From Ailurus styani (Eukaryota; Chordata; Mammalia; Carnivora; Ailuridae), in assembly GCA_002007465.1 (NCBI GenBank), contig LNAC01000777.1, forward strand, positions 336,568 to 400,567: a DNA stretch of 64,000 bases, read 5' to 3'. Below are positions 1 to 12,165 of this stretch, in pieces. The notes beneath the pieces are model-generated. The model was not told the DNA's origin, ran no database searches, and worked only from the letters and a program-made list of their open reading frames with translations. Position numbers and translations under genes: made by a program. How positions within the stretch are numbered: position 1 is the stretch's first letter; every line of letters begins with the position of its first letter.

Positions 1-262
1 TAGGTTCTGGGGATCTAATGTATAGCATGGTGATTATAGCTAACAATACTGTATTATATACTTGGAAGCTGCTAAAAGAATAGATCTTAAATGTTCTCAC
101 GGCAAAAAAGAAATGGTAAGTACGTCACGTGATAGAGGTATTGGCTAACACTACTATGGCAATCATTTCACAATATGTAAGTGTATCAAATCAACATGTT
201 GTACACCTTAAACTTACACAACGTTATAAGAAAATTATATCTCAATAAACCTGGAGAAAAAA
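1..262 (+). mobile_element. L1 3' end fragment, plus
   Basis: 3' UTR-type L1 sequence (ctaatgtatagcatggtgattatagctaacaatactgtattatatacttg ... gttgtacaccttaaacttacacaacgttat ... atctcaataaa). It is cut off by the window start. Confidence 0.8.
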
Positions 263-919
263 GAGAGGTAACCCTCCCCCATCCCAAAATACCCTTATTT
301 TTCCATAAAATCAGGAGACTGCTTCCTTTGTCTTCTGACATCATGTTTAGAGCAGGCAAATGGCTTTCTTCCAATGTTTATACTGCACACATTCACTTGA
401 ATCCAGTTGTTTGTAAAGTGTGTGTTCCTACCATTTTCTCAATGTCTTATCTGGGCCTGTTTTGTTTTTGAGGCTAATCTTATCTATCTGCTCTTATGAA
501 AATAATTCTGGAATAATGGGAAGGGGACAGAGGTGTTGCCACAGTATCTAGAGCTGAGGACTTCCATTGCACCTCCGTGCCCATTTGGCTGACAGCAGAG
601 AGAGTTGTCCTCACGGCCACGGCAGGACCAAGAAGTACTAGTCCTCTCATGGCAGGGCTCTGAGAAGGAGAGGCATTCCCTCTGCTGCTCCACAGATCAA
701 CTTCTTTTCTTTTCTCTTTTCTTTTCTTTTTTTTCTTTTTCGTGGTTGTAGTAAAATATATTTAGCTAATTGAATTTAAGTTTAAAAAGCCCTAAGTTAA
801 ACTCTATAATTTTAAAGAACACCTTTTATCTGTGCATATATATTTTTATGATATATACACACATATACGCAGCATGTATAAAAGATGTTTTCAGTGAATT
901 GTTTGTGACTGTGGACAGC
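263..919. other. Intergenic, unique
   Basis: No gene or repeat recognised apart from the pyrimidine tract near 703-740. Short open frames have no recognisable homology. Confidence 0.6.
703..740 (+). repeat. TTTTC-type pyrimidine microsatellite
   Basis: ttcttttctcttttcttttctttttttt, low complexity. Confidence 0.85.
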
Positions 920-934
920 TTAATAGGAATTTTT

Positions 935-1127
935 TTTAAAGATTTTATTTATTTATTTCACAGAGGGAGAGAGATCACAAGGAGGCAGAGAGGCAGGCAG
1001 AGAGAGAGAGGGGGAAGCAGGCTCCCCGCTGAGCAGGGAGCCCGATATGGGCCTCGATCCCAGGACCCTGAGATCATGACCTGAGCCGAAAGCAGAGGCT
1101 TTAACCCACTGAGCCACCCAGGCGCCC
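935..1127 (-). mobile_element. Can-SINE (tRNA-Lys-derived), minus
   Basis: Tail side at 935 (tttaaagattttatttattt) and head side gccacccaggcgcc at 1127. Flanked by the direct repeat ttaataggaattttt at 920-934 and 1128-1142. Confidence 0.95.
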
Positions 1128-1142
1128 TTAATAGGAATTTTT

Positions 1143-2061
1143 TATTCCTGGCCCCTCGGTTTCTCCACATCTCACTCCTGAAATGCTGTGTGTCCGCAGT
1201 CAAGACTCTGGTGAAGACAAACCTTTCTACACTCACTAAATGATATGTGATAGAAAAAGGAACATTTTCATGTAATAGGTTCTCCCTTTTCCTGGAAGGA
1301 ATGTCTGAGCTACTTTTCCTCAAAATTTTCTTTAGAGACTTTTCTTAAAATGCTGAAAGAACTTGGAATTCTAGCCTTTCCATTCACCAACTATGCAACT
1401 TTACATTTGTCTAAACTTCCTGTGATTTAACTCAAGAGACTGGAGGTGAAGACTACATGAAATGATGTGTGCAAAGTCTTTGATGATAGAGTGTATTTAA
1501 TATTCTACCTGGAGGGCAATGGTATTAGTATCGTGAGGCAGTGGCCCAGAACAGGAGAGTGTGATTGTCCATGATCATCAGGCAGAGCTGGATTTGGAAA
1601 CACATTCCTTAATTCCTGAAGTGTTGTTACTCAGGTGGGAAAGAAATGGAGAGCTCTCTTGTCTCCCTATCATTGGGAGTTTACAGAAGTGTCTTTGCTG
1701 AAGTGTTGTGAGAGGCTGTCTCTCAGCGGGTTCTGAAGAAAGAGTTACATAGGGCAGATAGGGCCCTGAGACACTGTCCTCACTGTTCACAAGCAGTGAA
1801 TCCATTTTTGGGTTGGTTCCATGCAAAGAATAACATTCAATGTTATGTACTAAGATTGATGCAAGCAAGAGCCTTTTGTTCTTGGCCAAATGGGCAGTGA
1901 ACAACACTTCTTTGTTCTAATCTCTAGCAAACCTTTGTAGCAATAGGTATGAATGATTTAAGACAGTTTTTCTACAGATTTATTCCATAGGCATTTAAAG
2001 GGTAGAGAAAAATTAAACAATTAAATCTAAGATAGCCAGTTACTTCAAATGAAAATGCTTT
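1143..2061. other. Intergenic, unique
   Basis: Nothing recognised. The 109-codon minus-strand open frame at 1578-1907 resembles no family I know. Confidence 0.6.
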
Positions 2062-2077
2062 AAAGAGTGGACCTGGC

Positions 2078-2278
2078 GGGGTGCCTGGGGGGGCTCAGTC
2101 TGTTGAGCATCTGACTCCTGACTTTGGCTCAGGTCGTGATCTCAGCATTGTAAGATCAAGCCCTGCATTGGTCTCTGTGCTGGGTGTGGAGCCTGCTTAA
2201 GATTCTGTCTCTCCTTCTCCCTCTGCCCCTCCCTCCTGCCTCTCTCCCCTCTAAAAAAATAATTTAAAAATTAAAATT
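2078..2278 (+). mobile_element. Can-SINE, plus, host of the DNAJA1 retrocopy
   Basis: Head ggggtgcctggggggg, body tgactttggctcaggtcgtgatctc, A-rich tail at 2252-2287. Its own target-site duplication is aaagagtggacctggc (2062-2077), whose partner aaagagtgaaactggc lies at 4472-4487, beyond the retrocopy. Confidence 0.93.
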
Positions 2279-2292
2279 AAAAAAACATTTTA
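2279..2292 (+). repeat. Target-site duplication, 5' copy (DNAJA1 retrocopy)
   Basis: AAAAAAACATTTTA at 2279-2292 is repeated exactly at 4457-4470. A-rich 14-bp direct repeats flanking an intronless mRNA copy are the signature of L1 endonuclease-primed retrotransposition. The target was the A-rich tail of the SINE at 2078-2278. Confidence 0.9.
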
Positions 2293-2408
2293 GGAACTTT
2301 CCAGAACGCTCGGTGAGACGCGGAGGAGCGGCGGCTGCCCGAGCTGCGCCCAGCAACACGCTCCTTCCCGCTCCCCCACACCGGCCTCGGCCCTCTCATC
2401 AGCTGTAG

Positions 2409-3170
<762 letters not shown>

Positions 3171-3290
3171 TGAGGAGAAGACCTTTTCATGTGTATGGAC
3201 ATACAGCTGGTTGAAGCACTGTGCGGTTTTCAAAAGCCAATATCTATTCTTGACAACTGAACCACTGTCATCACCTCTCATCCAGCTCAG

Positions 3291-3611
3291 ATTGTCAAGC
3301 ATGGAGATATCAAGTGTGTGCTAAATGAAGGCATGCCAATTTATCGTAGACCATATGAGAAGGGCCGCCTAATCATCGAATTTAAGGTAAACTTTCCTGA
3401 GAATGGCTTTCTCTCTCCTGATAAACTCTCTTTACTGGAAAAACTCCTACNATTGTCAAGCATGGAGATATCAAGTGTGTGCTAAATGAAGGCATGCCAA
3501 TTTATCGTAGACCATATGAGAAGGGCCGCCTAATCATCGAATTTAAGGTAAACTTTCCTGAGAATGGCTTTCTCTCTCCTGATAAACTCCCTTTACTGGA
3601 AAAACTCCTAC
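3291..3611 (+). other. 160-bp tandem duplication around a single N (probable assembly artefact)
   Basis: Bases 3291-3450 recur at 3452-3611 with one difference (aaactctcttt versus aaactcccttt), separated by one N at 3451. The first copy stops in mid-codon at ctac and the second resumes exactly at attgtcaag, as if two overlapping contig ends were joined without merging. Without it, the DNAJA1 copy would stay in one frame from 2412 to the end apart from its two stop codons. Confidence 0.9.
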
Positions 3612-4390
3612 TGGAGAGGAAGGAAGTAGAAGAGACTGATGAAATGGACCAGGTAGAACTGGTGGACTTTGATCCAAATCAGGAAAGATGGCGCCATTAC
3701 AATGGGGAAGCATATGAGGATGATGAACATCATCCCAGGGGTGGTGTTCAGTGTCAGACCTCTTAATGGGGCCAGTGAAAAACACTGCTGGCATTTTATA
3801 TGCAGTAGTGAATGAGTGAAGGACTATAATCATAGCTCACTACTTGCTATTGTTTTTGTTTTAATATTCAACTATAGTAGTGTTTTAAAAGTTAAATGAA
3901 GAATAAACTCAAATATAAAAGCTCTGACTTTGCCTTGTACGTAAGATGACTTCAGTGTGCAAGATAAGTTTAATATTTGTAAAAACTACTTAAAAAAATC
4001 TCCCTTAGCATTTGTTAGGCCCTACCTTGTAATTTCAGCTCTATGTATACGAAACAGCTCAGACTGAAATGCTAGGTGTGTGTATTGACTTCAGTGTATG
4101 ACCCTTAATTGTTAAGCCATGAAGTTAAAACTTGTATTTAATTGGCAATCAGAGTTTGTTAGAGAAGTGTTGGTCTATAGCTATGCTAAGTGGGATTCAT
4201 TGTGACGCCTCTGCATTTATTGCCTCCACTGTTACTTGAAGATGGCATGCTATGTAATTTGGCCTGTGGTATCAGTGATAGAAAGGATACCTCTCTAAAG
4301 AAGGAGTTTATCATATGCTGCTGCTTGAGGGCTTGAGGGCTTGCACTTGTAGAATTGCATTCCCTTCTGCTGTGCCATCTTTTTTTCCTT

Positions 4391-4431
4391 TTATATATAT
4401 ATATAAAAGAATATATATATATATATATATC
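4391..4431 (+). repeat. (TA)n tract in the DNAJA1 retrocopy 3' UTR
   Basis: tttatatatatatataaaagaatatatatatatatatatat, near the 3' end of the retrocopy. Confidence 0.85.
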
Positions 4432-4487
4432 AGTCCTGATTAAACTTTTTTTCCTTAAAAAAACATTTTAAAAAGAGTGAAACTGGC

Positions 4488-5214
4488 TAATGGAAACACA
4501 ATGGAGGTATTTATTTCTATATTAAAGAATTCTATTTTGCTTTAATTGTGTAGCAGAACTAGTGTTCTGGCCAAAAAGAGGAAAGCCAATCTTATACCTA
4601 CAACTATTTGAAGAAACATAATCCCCAAAACAATAACAACAATTACTCATATACAATTAAGACTGTGTGTGTTTTTTTATTTGTTTACAAAAAGCAGGCA
4701 TTAGAATGGGTAAGGAAATGGGGGGAATCCGATGGATTAACAGATGTCAACTTTGTTTAGTTTCAAGGATTCAGGATTATGCATCATCTGGACTTCCCTG
4801 GGAACACAAGGGTCCATGATCACACAGGATCTCTAACACCATGATTGACACCCACCTCTATTGCAATTGACAAATACATTAGCTCACATACAACAGGAAA
4901 AGGACATTCAACTCAGATCTGCCTTAGTCAAAAGCCACTTTTCTTCCCCCCTTCACAAATAGCAATAATGTACATAAAAGGGTTTTTCAAAACCATAAAC
5001 AAAGAAATATGGCTTATATTCTTCCTATGTGTTTCTATTATCTTTGTTTCCCTCCTTGCCTCTCCTGATTTTGTGGACCAAATTCCAGCTATTATGCATT
5101 GAGATGCCTCTCTTGTGCACCAAACCTTGATTGATGATCTCTGGAGTATGAGTGTCAAAGTTTTGTATTTTACCCGGAAGCTCTTTCTGGACTTTCAAGA
5201 CCATTAACAATAAT
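4488..5214. other. Intergenic, unique
   Basis: AT-rich sequence after the retrocopy; nothing recognised. Confidence 0.6.
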
Positions 5215-5434
5215 TGCCAACACTTGTATAGCATTTTGTGCAAACAATGTCATAAGTGCTTTAATGTGTATTAAGTTATTACTCTGCACAGCTACCCATG
5301 AAGCAGGTACTCTTACCAACCCAATTCATAGATGAGGATACTGAGGCAGAGTGAGGTTAAGCTATATCCCCATACAGCTGTTAAGTGCCAGAGCTGGGGC
5401 TCAAACCACTATTCAGACTCTAGAGCTCAGGTTC
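5215..5434 (-). repeat. MIR element, minus
   Basis: gatgaggatactgaggcagagtgaggttaagctatatccccatacagctgttaagtgccagagctggggctcaaacc is reverse-complement MIR core. It ends where the L1 at 5451 inserted. Confidence 0.85.
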
Positions 5435-5450
5435 TCAACCACTATTCTTT

Positions 5451-5863
5451 TAAAATTTTTTATTTAAATTCAATTTAATTAACATATAATGTATTATTAG
5501 TTTCAGAGGTAGAATTCAGTGATTTATCAGTTGCATATAATACCCAGTGCTCATTCCATCAAGTGCCCTCCTTAAAGCCCATTATCCATTTACCCCATCT
5601 CCCCACCAACCTCCCTTCCAGTGTGTTTCCTATAGTTAAGAGTCTCTTTGGATTTGTCTCCCTCTCTGTTTTCATCTTATTTTATTTTTCCTTCCCTTCC
5701 CCTCTGTTCATCTATTTTGTTTCTTAAATTCCACATGTGAGTAAAATCATATGATATTTGCTTTCTCTGACTGACTTATTTCACTCATCATAATCCCCTC
5801 TAATTCCATCCACATTGTTGCAAATGGTATGATTTCATTCTTTTTGATGGCTGAGTAATATTC

Positions 5864-5907
<44 letters not shown>

Positions 5908-5971
5908 AGCACATCTTTATCTATTCATCAGTCTATGGGCATCTGAGATATTTCCATATTTTGGCAACTGT
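5451..5971 (-). mobile_element. Carnivore L1 3' end, minus, truncated
   Basis: Reads in reverse a carnivore L1 3' UTR and end of ORF2 (caatttaattaacatataatgtattattag; gatttatcagttgcatataatacccagtgctc; ttgatggctgagtaatattcc) with a GT microsatellite at 5865-5905. Flanked by tcaaccactattcttt (5435-5450) and tcaaccagtattcctt (5972-5987), a diverged target-site duplication. Confidence 0.85.
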
Positions 5972-6088
5972 TCAACCAGTATTCCTTACCACCTTTAAAA
6001 TTAAAACTAAATTAAAATTCTAAACCCCATTTCCATATTCTAATTTGGATTATACCAATCTAAATTTAATCCCACCATCTATGGGCAC

Positions 6089-6107
6089 AACCACTAGATG
6101 GCAGTCA
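6089..6107 (+). promoter_or_regulatory. CTCF-like motif
   Basis: aaccactagatggcagtca contains CCACTAGATGGCAG, a good match to the CTCF core, in sequence that does not look like a SINE or L1. Confidence 0.5.
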
Positions 6108-6462
6108 AGAAACCAGGTCTGTTGTCCTTCTAGGCTGTGCTAAAGCAGATCAAAGAGAAGAATCAGTGAGTCCTGTCCACTAGGAAGTAGCCAGAAGCCT
6201 TCCAGAAATCACACAACCCAATGTCTGTTTTAGCAGCGAGGCTGTCTCTAGACTTCCAACTCAAACATTCAGAATTATTTCTGTGTCACAATTTAGGCCA
6301 CCGCGCTCAGGGGAAAAATAGCAAAATGCGAGATGTTAAAACCTGCAGAGCAGATTTAGGAAAACAGCAGTTCTTCAAGGAAAGTCAGTGTCTTTTTGAT
6401 CCATGAAAAGCTTAAAAGAAAAAAAGGTCCTGAGTAGAATTTGCCATAAGAAGACATATGGC

Positions 6463-6668
6463 GGGTGCCTGGGTGGCTCAGTGGGTTAAAGCCTCTGCTT
6501 TCAGCTCAGGTCATGATCCCAGGGTCCTGGGATCGAGGCCCACATCGGGCTCTCTGCTCAGCAGGGAGCCTGCTTCCTCCTCTCCCTGTCTCTCTGCCTG
6601 CCTCTCTGCCTACTTGTAATCTCTCTCTCTGTGTCAAATAAATAAATAAAATCTTTTTTAAAAAAAAA
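6463..6668 (+). mobile_element. Can-SINE, plus (young-looking)
   Basis: Full-length with head, TC-rich region, caaataaataaataaaatctt and A tail. Perfect 15-bp target-site duplication aagaagacatatggc at 6448-6462 and 6669-6683. Confidence 0.96.
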
Positions 6669-7229
6669 AAGAAGACATATGGCAATGATTGATTCCTAGG
6701 TGAAAACACGGCCTGAATTCAGATGACACCGGTACATTTAATGTACTCCCAGGAGATTGCTCTTAAAGATCTCTAGAACGGGAATTCTACCGCTTCCAAC
6801 CGGGGACTGTCCAAAGTCAGACACACCTTCTATGGTAGATGGCAGCCCCTCCTGTTTTCCCACCTCCTGAATCTGGACTGGCCCTAAGTCCTGCTTTGAT
6901 GACGGATTGTGGCATGAGTGATGTTGTGCAAATTTTAAAGCCTAGGCCATTGCGGGCTCTGCACTTCCACCATTACCCTCCGGGAATGCTCCTGCCACCA
7001 TAGAGGAAGCCCTGGCTTAGACAAACTGAATCATGAGAGCCCATGTGGAGAAGGGGTCCAGTGCAAGGCCCTAAGCCATGAAGCGAGGCCAGTAGACCTG
7101 CCCTGGCCATGGGGAGTAATGGGTTTTGGTGCAAGCCACTTCATTTACTGTGGTTTGTTATCTATCAAGGTAACTGATGCACTTTCCTAAGAAGGAACTC
7201 TGCTTGGTGTATAGAAAAGGTAAGTTATT

Positions 7230-7715
7230 TCCCTGCCCTGCAAGGCCAACATGGCTTTAAATAGCCTCCCCACCTTTCCTCACTCCTTCACCCTTTAGTT
7301 GCCTTGGCCCTACATCTGTTCCTAGAATACACAAGTTCCCACCCCTGACCCAAAACAAGCATGTCCTTATTCAGGGCTTTGCATGGTCTGCTCTTTCCTC
7401 TGGAATGTCCTGCCCCTGGCCTGGCTCCCTCACCCTTCCCACTTTCCTGTTCTTAGTCACTTTGCCCAAGAAGCATAACCTTCCTCCAACTGAAATGTCT
7501 AGGCCCCCTCCCCCTATGGACCTCCTTATCTCTTCCTCTTCCCCCACTTTATTCTTCTTCATAGTATTCATCACCACTTGACATCTTTATTGCTTTATTT
7601 CTCTCTCTGTTTCCCCTCTTGCTCACCCCTCCCAGCCATTAAAATGTAAGCTCCATGAGTGCAGGAATTTTGTCTTTGTTGACTTTGATGTCCAGTGTCT
7701 GGTCATAATAAAAAT
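7230..7715 (+). repeat. L2 LINE fragment, plus
   Basis: ctctttcctctggaatgtcctgcccctggcctggctccctcacc and taaaatgtaagctccatgagtgcaggaattttgtctttgttgac match the L2 3' region. The tail (gaatgaatgaatgaat, 7922-7941) appears after the MIR at 7716-7918, suggesting MIR inserted into L2. Confidence 0.75.
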
Positions 7716-7918
7716 AATAGCTGAGACGTACAAAGCACTTATACTCAGCTAGGCACTATTTAAGGGCTTCACTTACTCCTTACAAAAAAACTTATGAAAT
7801 AGGTGCTATTCTATCTATCTTACAACTGAGTTGAAACAGAGTCATGGGTAGGTTCAGTAACTGCCCAGCGACAGAGCTGGAAATTAAACCTAAGCAGACT
7901 GACTCATAGCTGGTACTG
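7716..7918 (-). repeat. MIR element, minus
   Basis: aggcactatttaagggcttcacttactccttacaaaaaaacttatgaaataggtgctattc...agctggaaattaaacc; diverged MIR in reverse. Confidence 0.75.
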
Positions 7919-8015
7919 TTTAATGAATGAATGAATGAATTTTCTAATTGTCCTGCTGCAGCAGGGCCCCCTCAGTGCCAGTAGCCCTTCTTACTTCATT
8001 TATAAAAATGAAATT

Positions 8016-8178
8016 ATAGGATACCTGCATGGTTCAGCCAGTTAAGCATCAGCCTTCCTCTCCAGTCATGATCCCAGGGTCCTGGGATTGAGTCCCACTT
8101 TGGACTCCTTGCTCAGCAGGGAGCCTGCTTCACCCTCTACCTGCTTGTGCTCTATCTTTATGACAAATAAAATCTTCA
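8016..8178 (+). mobile_element. Can-SINE, plus, diverged
   Basis: Degenerate head (atacctgcatggttcagccagttaag) but clear body and gacaaataaaatctt tail. Flanked by aaaaatgaaatt at 8004-8015 and 8179-8190. Confidence 0.85.
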
Positions 8179-8231
8179 AAAAATGAAATTGCTTCTTGCC
8201 TTCTGGTATGATAATCTTTTCCTCCCGCTTT

Positions 8232-10066
8232 GCTTTTTTTTAAAAAAAGAACTAAATGTCAGACAATATTGTAGGGTACAAGAACAGTATGCAAAATTCA
8301 ATTGTATTTCTATATACTAGCAATTACTCTGAAAATGAGATTAATAAAAGTTTCAGTTCATTTATAAGAGCTTCCAAAATAATACAATGCTTGTAAATAA
8401 ATTTAACAAAAGAAATACAAGATTTGTATCTGAAAACTACAATGCATTGTTGAAAGAAATTTAAAAAGATCTAAATCTGGAAAGTCACCTTATGTTCATA
8501 GATTGAAAGACTTAATATTGTTAAGGTGACTTACTCTCCAGGTTGAACTACAGATTAAATGTAATCCTTCTCCAAATACTGCTGGCTTTGTTACAGAAAT
8601 TGATAAGCTGATCCTAAAATTCATAAGGAAATACAAGGACTGGCTTTGCATAGTCAAACATTCTTGAAAAATAAGAACAAAGTTGGAGGATTCACATTTC
8701 CTGATTTCAAAATTTAGTAGAAAGCTACAGTAATCAGAACAGTGTGGTACTGGTAGGAGGACAAACATGTAGATCAGTGGAACAGAGCTGAGAATCCAGA
8801 AATCAATCCTTACATTTGTGGCAACTGATTTTCAACAAGGGCACCAAGACAGTTCGATCAGGGAAAGAATAGATTTTGCAGTGAATGTGCGGAAGATTGA
8901 AGTTAGACTCCCTACTTAACAGCTTATACAGAAATAAAGTCAAAATGGATCACAGAGCTAAATGTAAGAGTTAGAATTATAAAATCCTTAGGAGACTTCC
9001 ATTTTGGGGTTAGGCGAACCCTTTTTAGACTTGACACCAAAAGCACAAGTGAGAAAAGGTAAAATAATTAGACCTCAATAAAATGTAAAACTTTTGTGCC
9101 ACAAATGATAACTTCAAGAAAGTGAACAGACAATCCACAGAACAGGAGAAAATATCTTCAAACCATGTATCTAATAAGGATGTGATAGCCAGAATATATA
9201 AAAAACAACTTAATAATAAGTTGAAAATGCACAGAAGACCTGAATAGGTACTTGCTAAAGAAGATATGCCAATATCCAACAAGGACATGAAAAGATGCTC
9301 AACATCATTAGCCATTAGGGAAATGCAAGTCAAAACACAATGAGATAATGCTTCACACCCAGTAGGATGGCTGTAAATCAAGATACATATGATAACAAGT
9401 ATTGACAAGGATGTAGAGAAATCAGAACCTCCTACATTGCTGGTGAGAATGTAACATGGTGTGACCTCTTTTGAAAACCTTTTGGCAGTTCCCTAAAAGG
9501 TTAAACATAGAATAACCACATGACCCAGAAATTCTACTCTTGGGCATATACTGAAGAGAAAAAAAAAGTATGCCCACACAAAATCCTGTGCATGAATATT
9601 CATAGCAGCATTGTTCATACTAGCCAATAAAGTGGAAATAACCCAAGTCTCCAACAACTGATGAATGGGTAAATTAACACAGTAGTAATACACAATAAAA
9701 TATTATTCAGTGATAAAAGAAATGAAGTACTAGTACAGGTTGCAACGTAGATGAGACTTGAAAGTATCACGCTAACTAAGAGAAAACAGACACAAAATTC
9801 TTTATATTGTATGATTCCATTTAAGTGAAATGGCCCAGAATAGACAAATCCATAGAGACAGAAAGTAGATTAGTGGTTGTCTGGGGCTGTTGTGCGGGTA
9901 TTGCAGTAGAATGAGGAGTGACTGCTAATGGGTACAAGGTTTCTATTTGGGGTGATGATGATTCTCTAAAATTGATTATGGTGGTGGTTGCACAACTCTG
10001 TGAATATATCAAAAGCCATTGAGCTGCATATTTTGTGTGGTAGGTAAATTATATCTCAAGAAAGCT
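8232..10066 (+). mobile_element. Old L1 3' part (ORF2 remnant and 3' UTR), plus
   Basis: Continuous L1-like sequence: tgcaaaattcaattgtatttctatatac, aagctacagtaatcagaacagtgtggtactgg, atgctcaacatcattagccattagggaaatgcaagtcaaaacacaatgag, then a 3' UTR ending gtggtaggtaaattatatctcaa. Many stops and indels; no intact ORF. Open frames on its minus strand are antisense shadows. Confidence 0.85.
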
Positions 10067-10128
10067 CTTAATTTCATTTCAATTAGGTCATAGTTCGGAC
10101 TAGTAGCCTGGCTCTGTAATGGACATTT

Positions 10129-10335
10129 TCTTTTTTCTTTTTCTTTTAGGAGTTTATTTGTTTATTTGACAGAGAGAGACACAATGAGAGAGAGAACACA
10201 AACAGGGGGAATGGAAGAGGGAGAAGCAGGCTTCCCACGGAGCAGGAATCCCGATACCGGGCTCGATCCCAGGACCCCGGGATCATGACCTGAGTTCAAG
10301 GCAGCTGCTTACCACCTGAGCCACCCAGGGGCCCT
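10129..10335 (-). mobile_element. Can-SINE, minus
   Basis: Reverse-oriented element ending gagccacccaggggcccttg. Target-site duplication tgtaatggacattt at 10115-10128 and 10336-10349. Confidence 0.93.
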
Positions 10336-10380
10336 TGTAATGGACATTTGCACACATATTATATAATACACTCAAAATCC

Positions 10381-10569
10381 AGGGGGGACCTGGGTGGATC
10401 ATTCAGTTAAGCATCTGCCTTTGGCTCAGGTCATGGTCCTGGGGCCTGAGATTCAGCCCCACCCCAGGCTCTTTGCTCAGCAGGGAACCTGTTTCTCTGT
10501 CTCCCTCTGCTTGCAGCTCCCCTGCTTGTGCTCTCTCTCTGTCAAATAGATAAATAAAATCTTTTTAAA
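10381..10569 (+). mobile_element. Can-SINE, plus
   Basis: Head gacctgggtggatcattcag, tail gtcaaatagataaataaaatcttt. Duplication aatacactcaaaatcc / aatacactcgaaagcc at 10365-10380 and 10570-10585 (two mismatches). It lies about 45 bp from the opposite-strand SINE at 10129-10335. Confidence 0.92.
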
Positions 10570-10591
10570 AATACACTCGAAAGCCCCCCCA

Positions 10592-10735
10592 AAAGAGTAA
10601 TGATCATCCCCATTTTGAAGAAGAGGAAACTGAGGCTCAGTATGCTGTGCCCAGAGTCATGCAGCTGCTGTGTGTTGAGACAAAGAGTCAGAGTTTTTAA
10701 TCTGTCATTTAGAGGCAGCCTAAATGTGGGTTCTG
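10592..10735 (-). repeat. MIR fragment, minus
   Basis: catccccattttgaagaagaggaaactgaggctcagtatgctgtgcccagagtcatgcagctg is reverse MIR core. Confidence 0.75.
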
Positions 10736-10774
10736 GAGCCCATCTGTCTGTTGTGACCCCTCTTAAAACCCTGG

Positions 10775-10945
10775 TTATAAGGTTGGTCGGTTCTCCCCTC
10801 TTGAGCTTCAGCTTTCTCATCTATAAAATAGTAGTAATAATAGTAGTGCTTATGGTGGTTCTTGTGTAGCTTAAAATAATAAATACTCTAAAGTGCTCTC
10901 CCTAGCATATGACAAATGCTCAATGGATATTAGCTTTTAATAGCC
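10775..10945 (+). repeat. MIR element, plus
   Basis: gagcttcagctttctcatctataaaatagtagtaataatagtagtgc...ctagcatatgacaaatgctcaatggatatta is MIR in forward orientation. Confidence 0.75.
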
Positions 10946-11115
10946 TAAGTATGTAAGTATTGTCATACTATCTGTTATATCCTTAATGTGCTTCACTATG
11001 TGGTGATATATGTACCCCTGAAAACTATGTCTGATGGACTGTGAGTTAACACTGGAAGTGTCCTAATCACCAATCCACATTTGAAGGACCCCTGTCAAGG
11101 ATATACACTCCTGAG

Positions 11116-11302
11116 CAAAGGTGGGAGAACTACAGCTCACTTTCGTAAATAAAGTTTTATTGGTACACAGCCATGCCATTCATTTACATATCTGCTTTCT
11201 TTCTCCAGTAGTGGAGTTGGGTAATTGTGAGAGAGACCATACGTCTTGCAAAGCTAAAATACTTACTATTGGGCCCTTTATAGAAAAAGTTTGCCAACCC
11301 TG
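11116..11302 (-). mobile_element. hAT-Charlie-type nonautonomous DNA transposon, minus
   Basis: The minus strand reads CAGGGTTGGCAAACTTTTTCTATAAAGGGCC ... ATGGCTGTGTACCAATAAAACTTTATTTACG ... GTAGTTCTCCCACC, an ancient mammalian element of this class. Terminal repeats are decayed. I cannot name the subfamily. Confidence 0.75.
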
Positions 11303-12059
11303 TTCTAGAAGCAGACAAGCCCTTCAAATGATACCATTTAAATCTGTGCTCAAAAGTTTGTATTTAGGAAAAAAAAAACACTGAGTGCTGTAAGGGAACA
11401 TTTTTAAAGTGTAAAATATGTTCTCTGCAATCAACTTGCTTACCAGGCCAGCTGAGACCAAGTTGTCATGGGAGAAACCATTAGGGAGGATTCTCATGCT
11501 AACCTGTGTGATGCACGGCACATAGACAACTTAACTGCCACATGGATGCTTGGGGCTCATGAAGGAAATGTCCAAGGGGAAGTATCCATGTGAGGATGGA
11601 GGAGGATAGGAGCATGAGGAAAGAGGAGCTGGTGAGCAGAGAGTGAGAAATGACAATAATGAGATAGAGCAGGGATGAAGAGAGTGAAACTATGGAGGCC
11701 CCCATAGAAGGCAGAGGGCCTGGGTCCTTGAGTACTGGAGTGGACAGCATAGGCAGTATCAGAAGGAGCCCTAGAAAGCTGTCCACAGGACCAATGCGGA
11801 TAAGAAAGAACAAAGAACAGATGAAGTTCCCTTTTCTGAAAAGCAAATCCTTGAAATGACCTACTGCCACCCCACTCCCCAAATCCCATCTGATACTGGA
11901 TGCCTCATGGGCATTTCAGAGAAGCACTGGGTTAGGACTCCAGCATATCTTTACTTTTGGATTCTTTGTTTGTTTAGCTTTTCACGTGCTTGAATCTTTT
12001 CTCCCTTGGTATAATAGTGAGATAGCAGAACATGACCTGAAAGCCTAATCCTACCACAG
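11303..12059. other. Intergenic, unique
   Basis: Purine-rich on plus at about 11560-11720, which produces long minus-strand frames (11499-11889) without homology. Nothing else recognised. Confidence 0.6.
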
Positions 12060-12165
12060 ACTCTCTCTGTGGCCAGGCACAGATTAGTTACTTCTCTGAA
12101 TCTCACTTAGGTCATCTGTAAAAACCAGGTGTTAACACCTGCCTCTGCATGGAAGCAGTGTCAGC
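12060..12165 (+). repeat. MIR fragment, plus
   Basis: ttagttacttctctgaatctcacttaggtcatctgtaaaaaccaggtgttaacacctgcc resembles MIR. Confidence 0.55.

Larger units (their letters stand above)
5988..7229. other. Intergenic
   Basis: Unique sequence apart from the CTCF-like motif at 6089 and the Can-SINE at 6463-6668. Confidence 0.6.

Noticed and set aside
9025..9408. 127-codon minus-strand frame with hydrophobic residues
   Set aside because: Antisense to an old L1 ORF2; no independent support.
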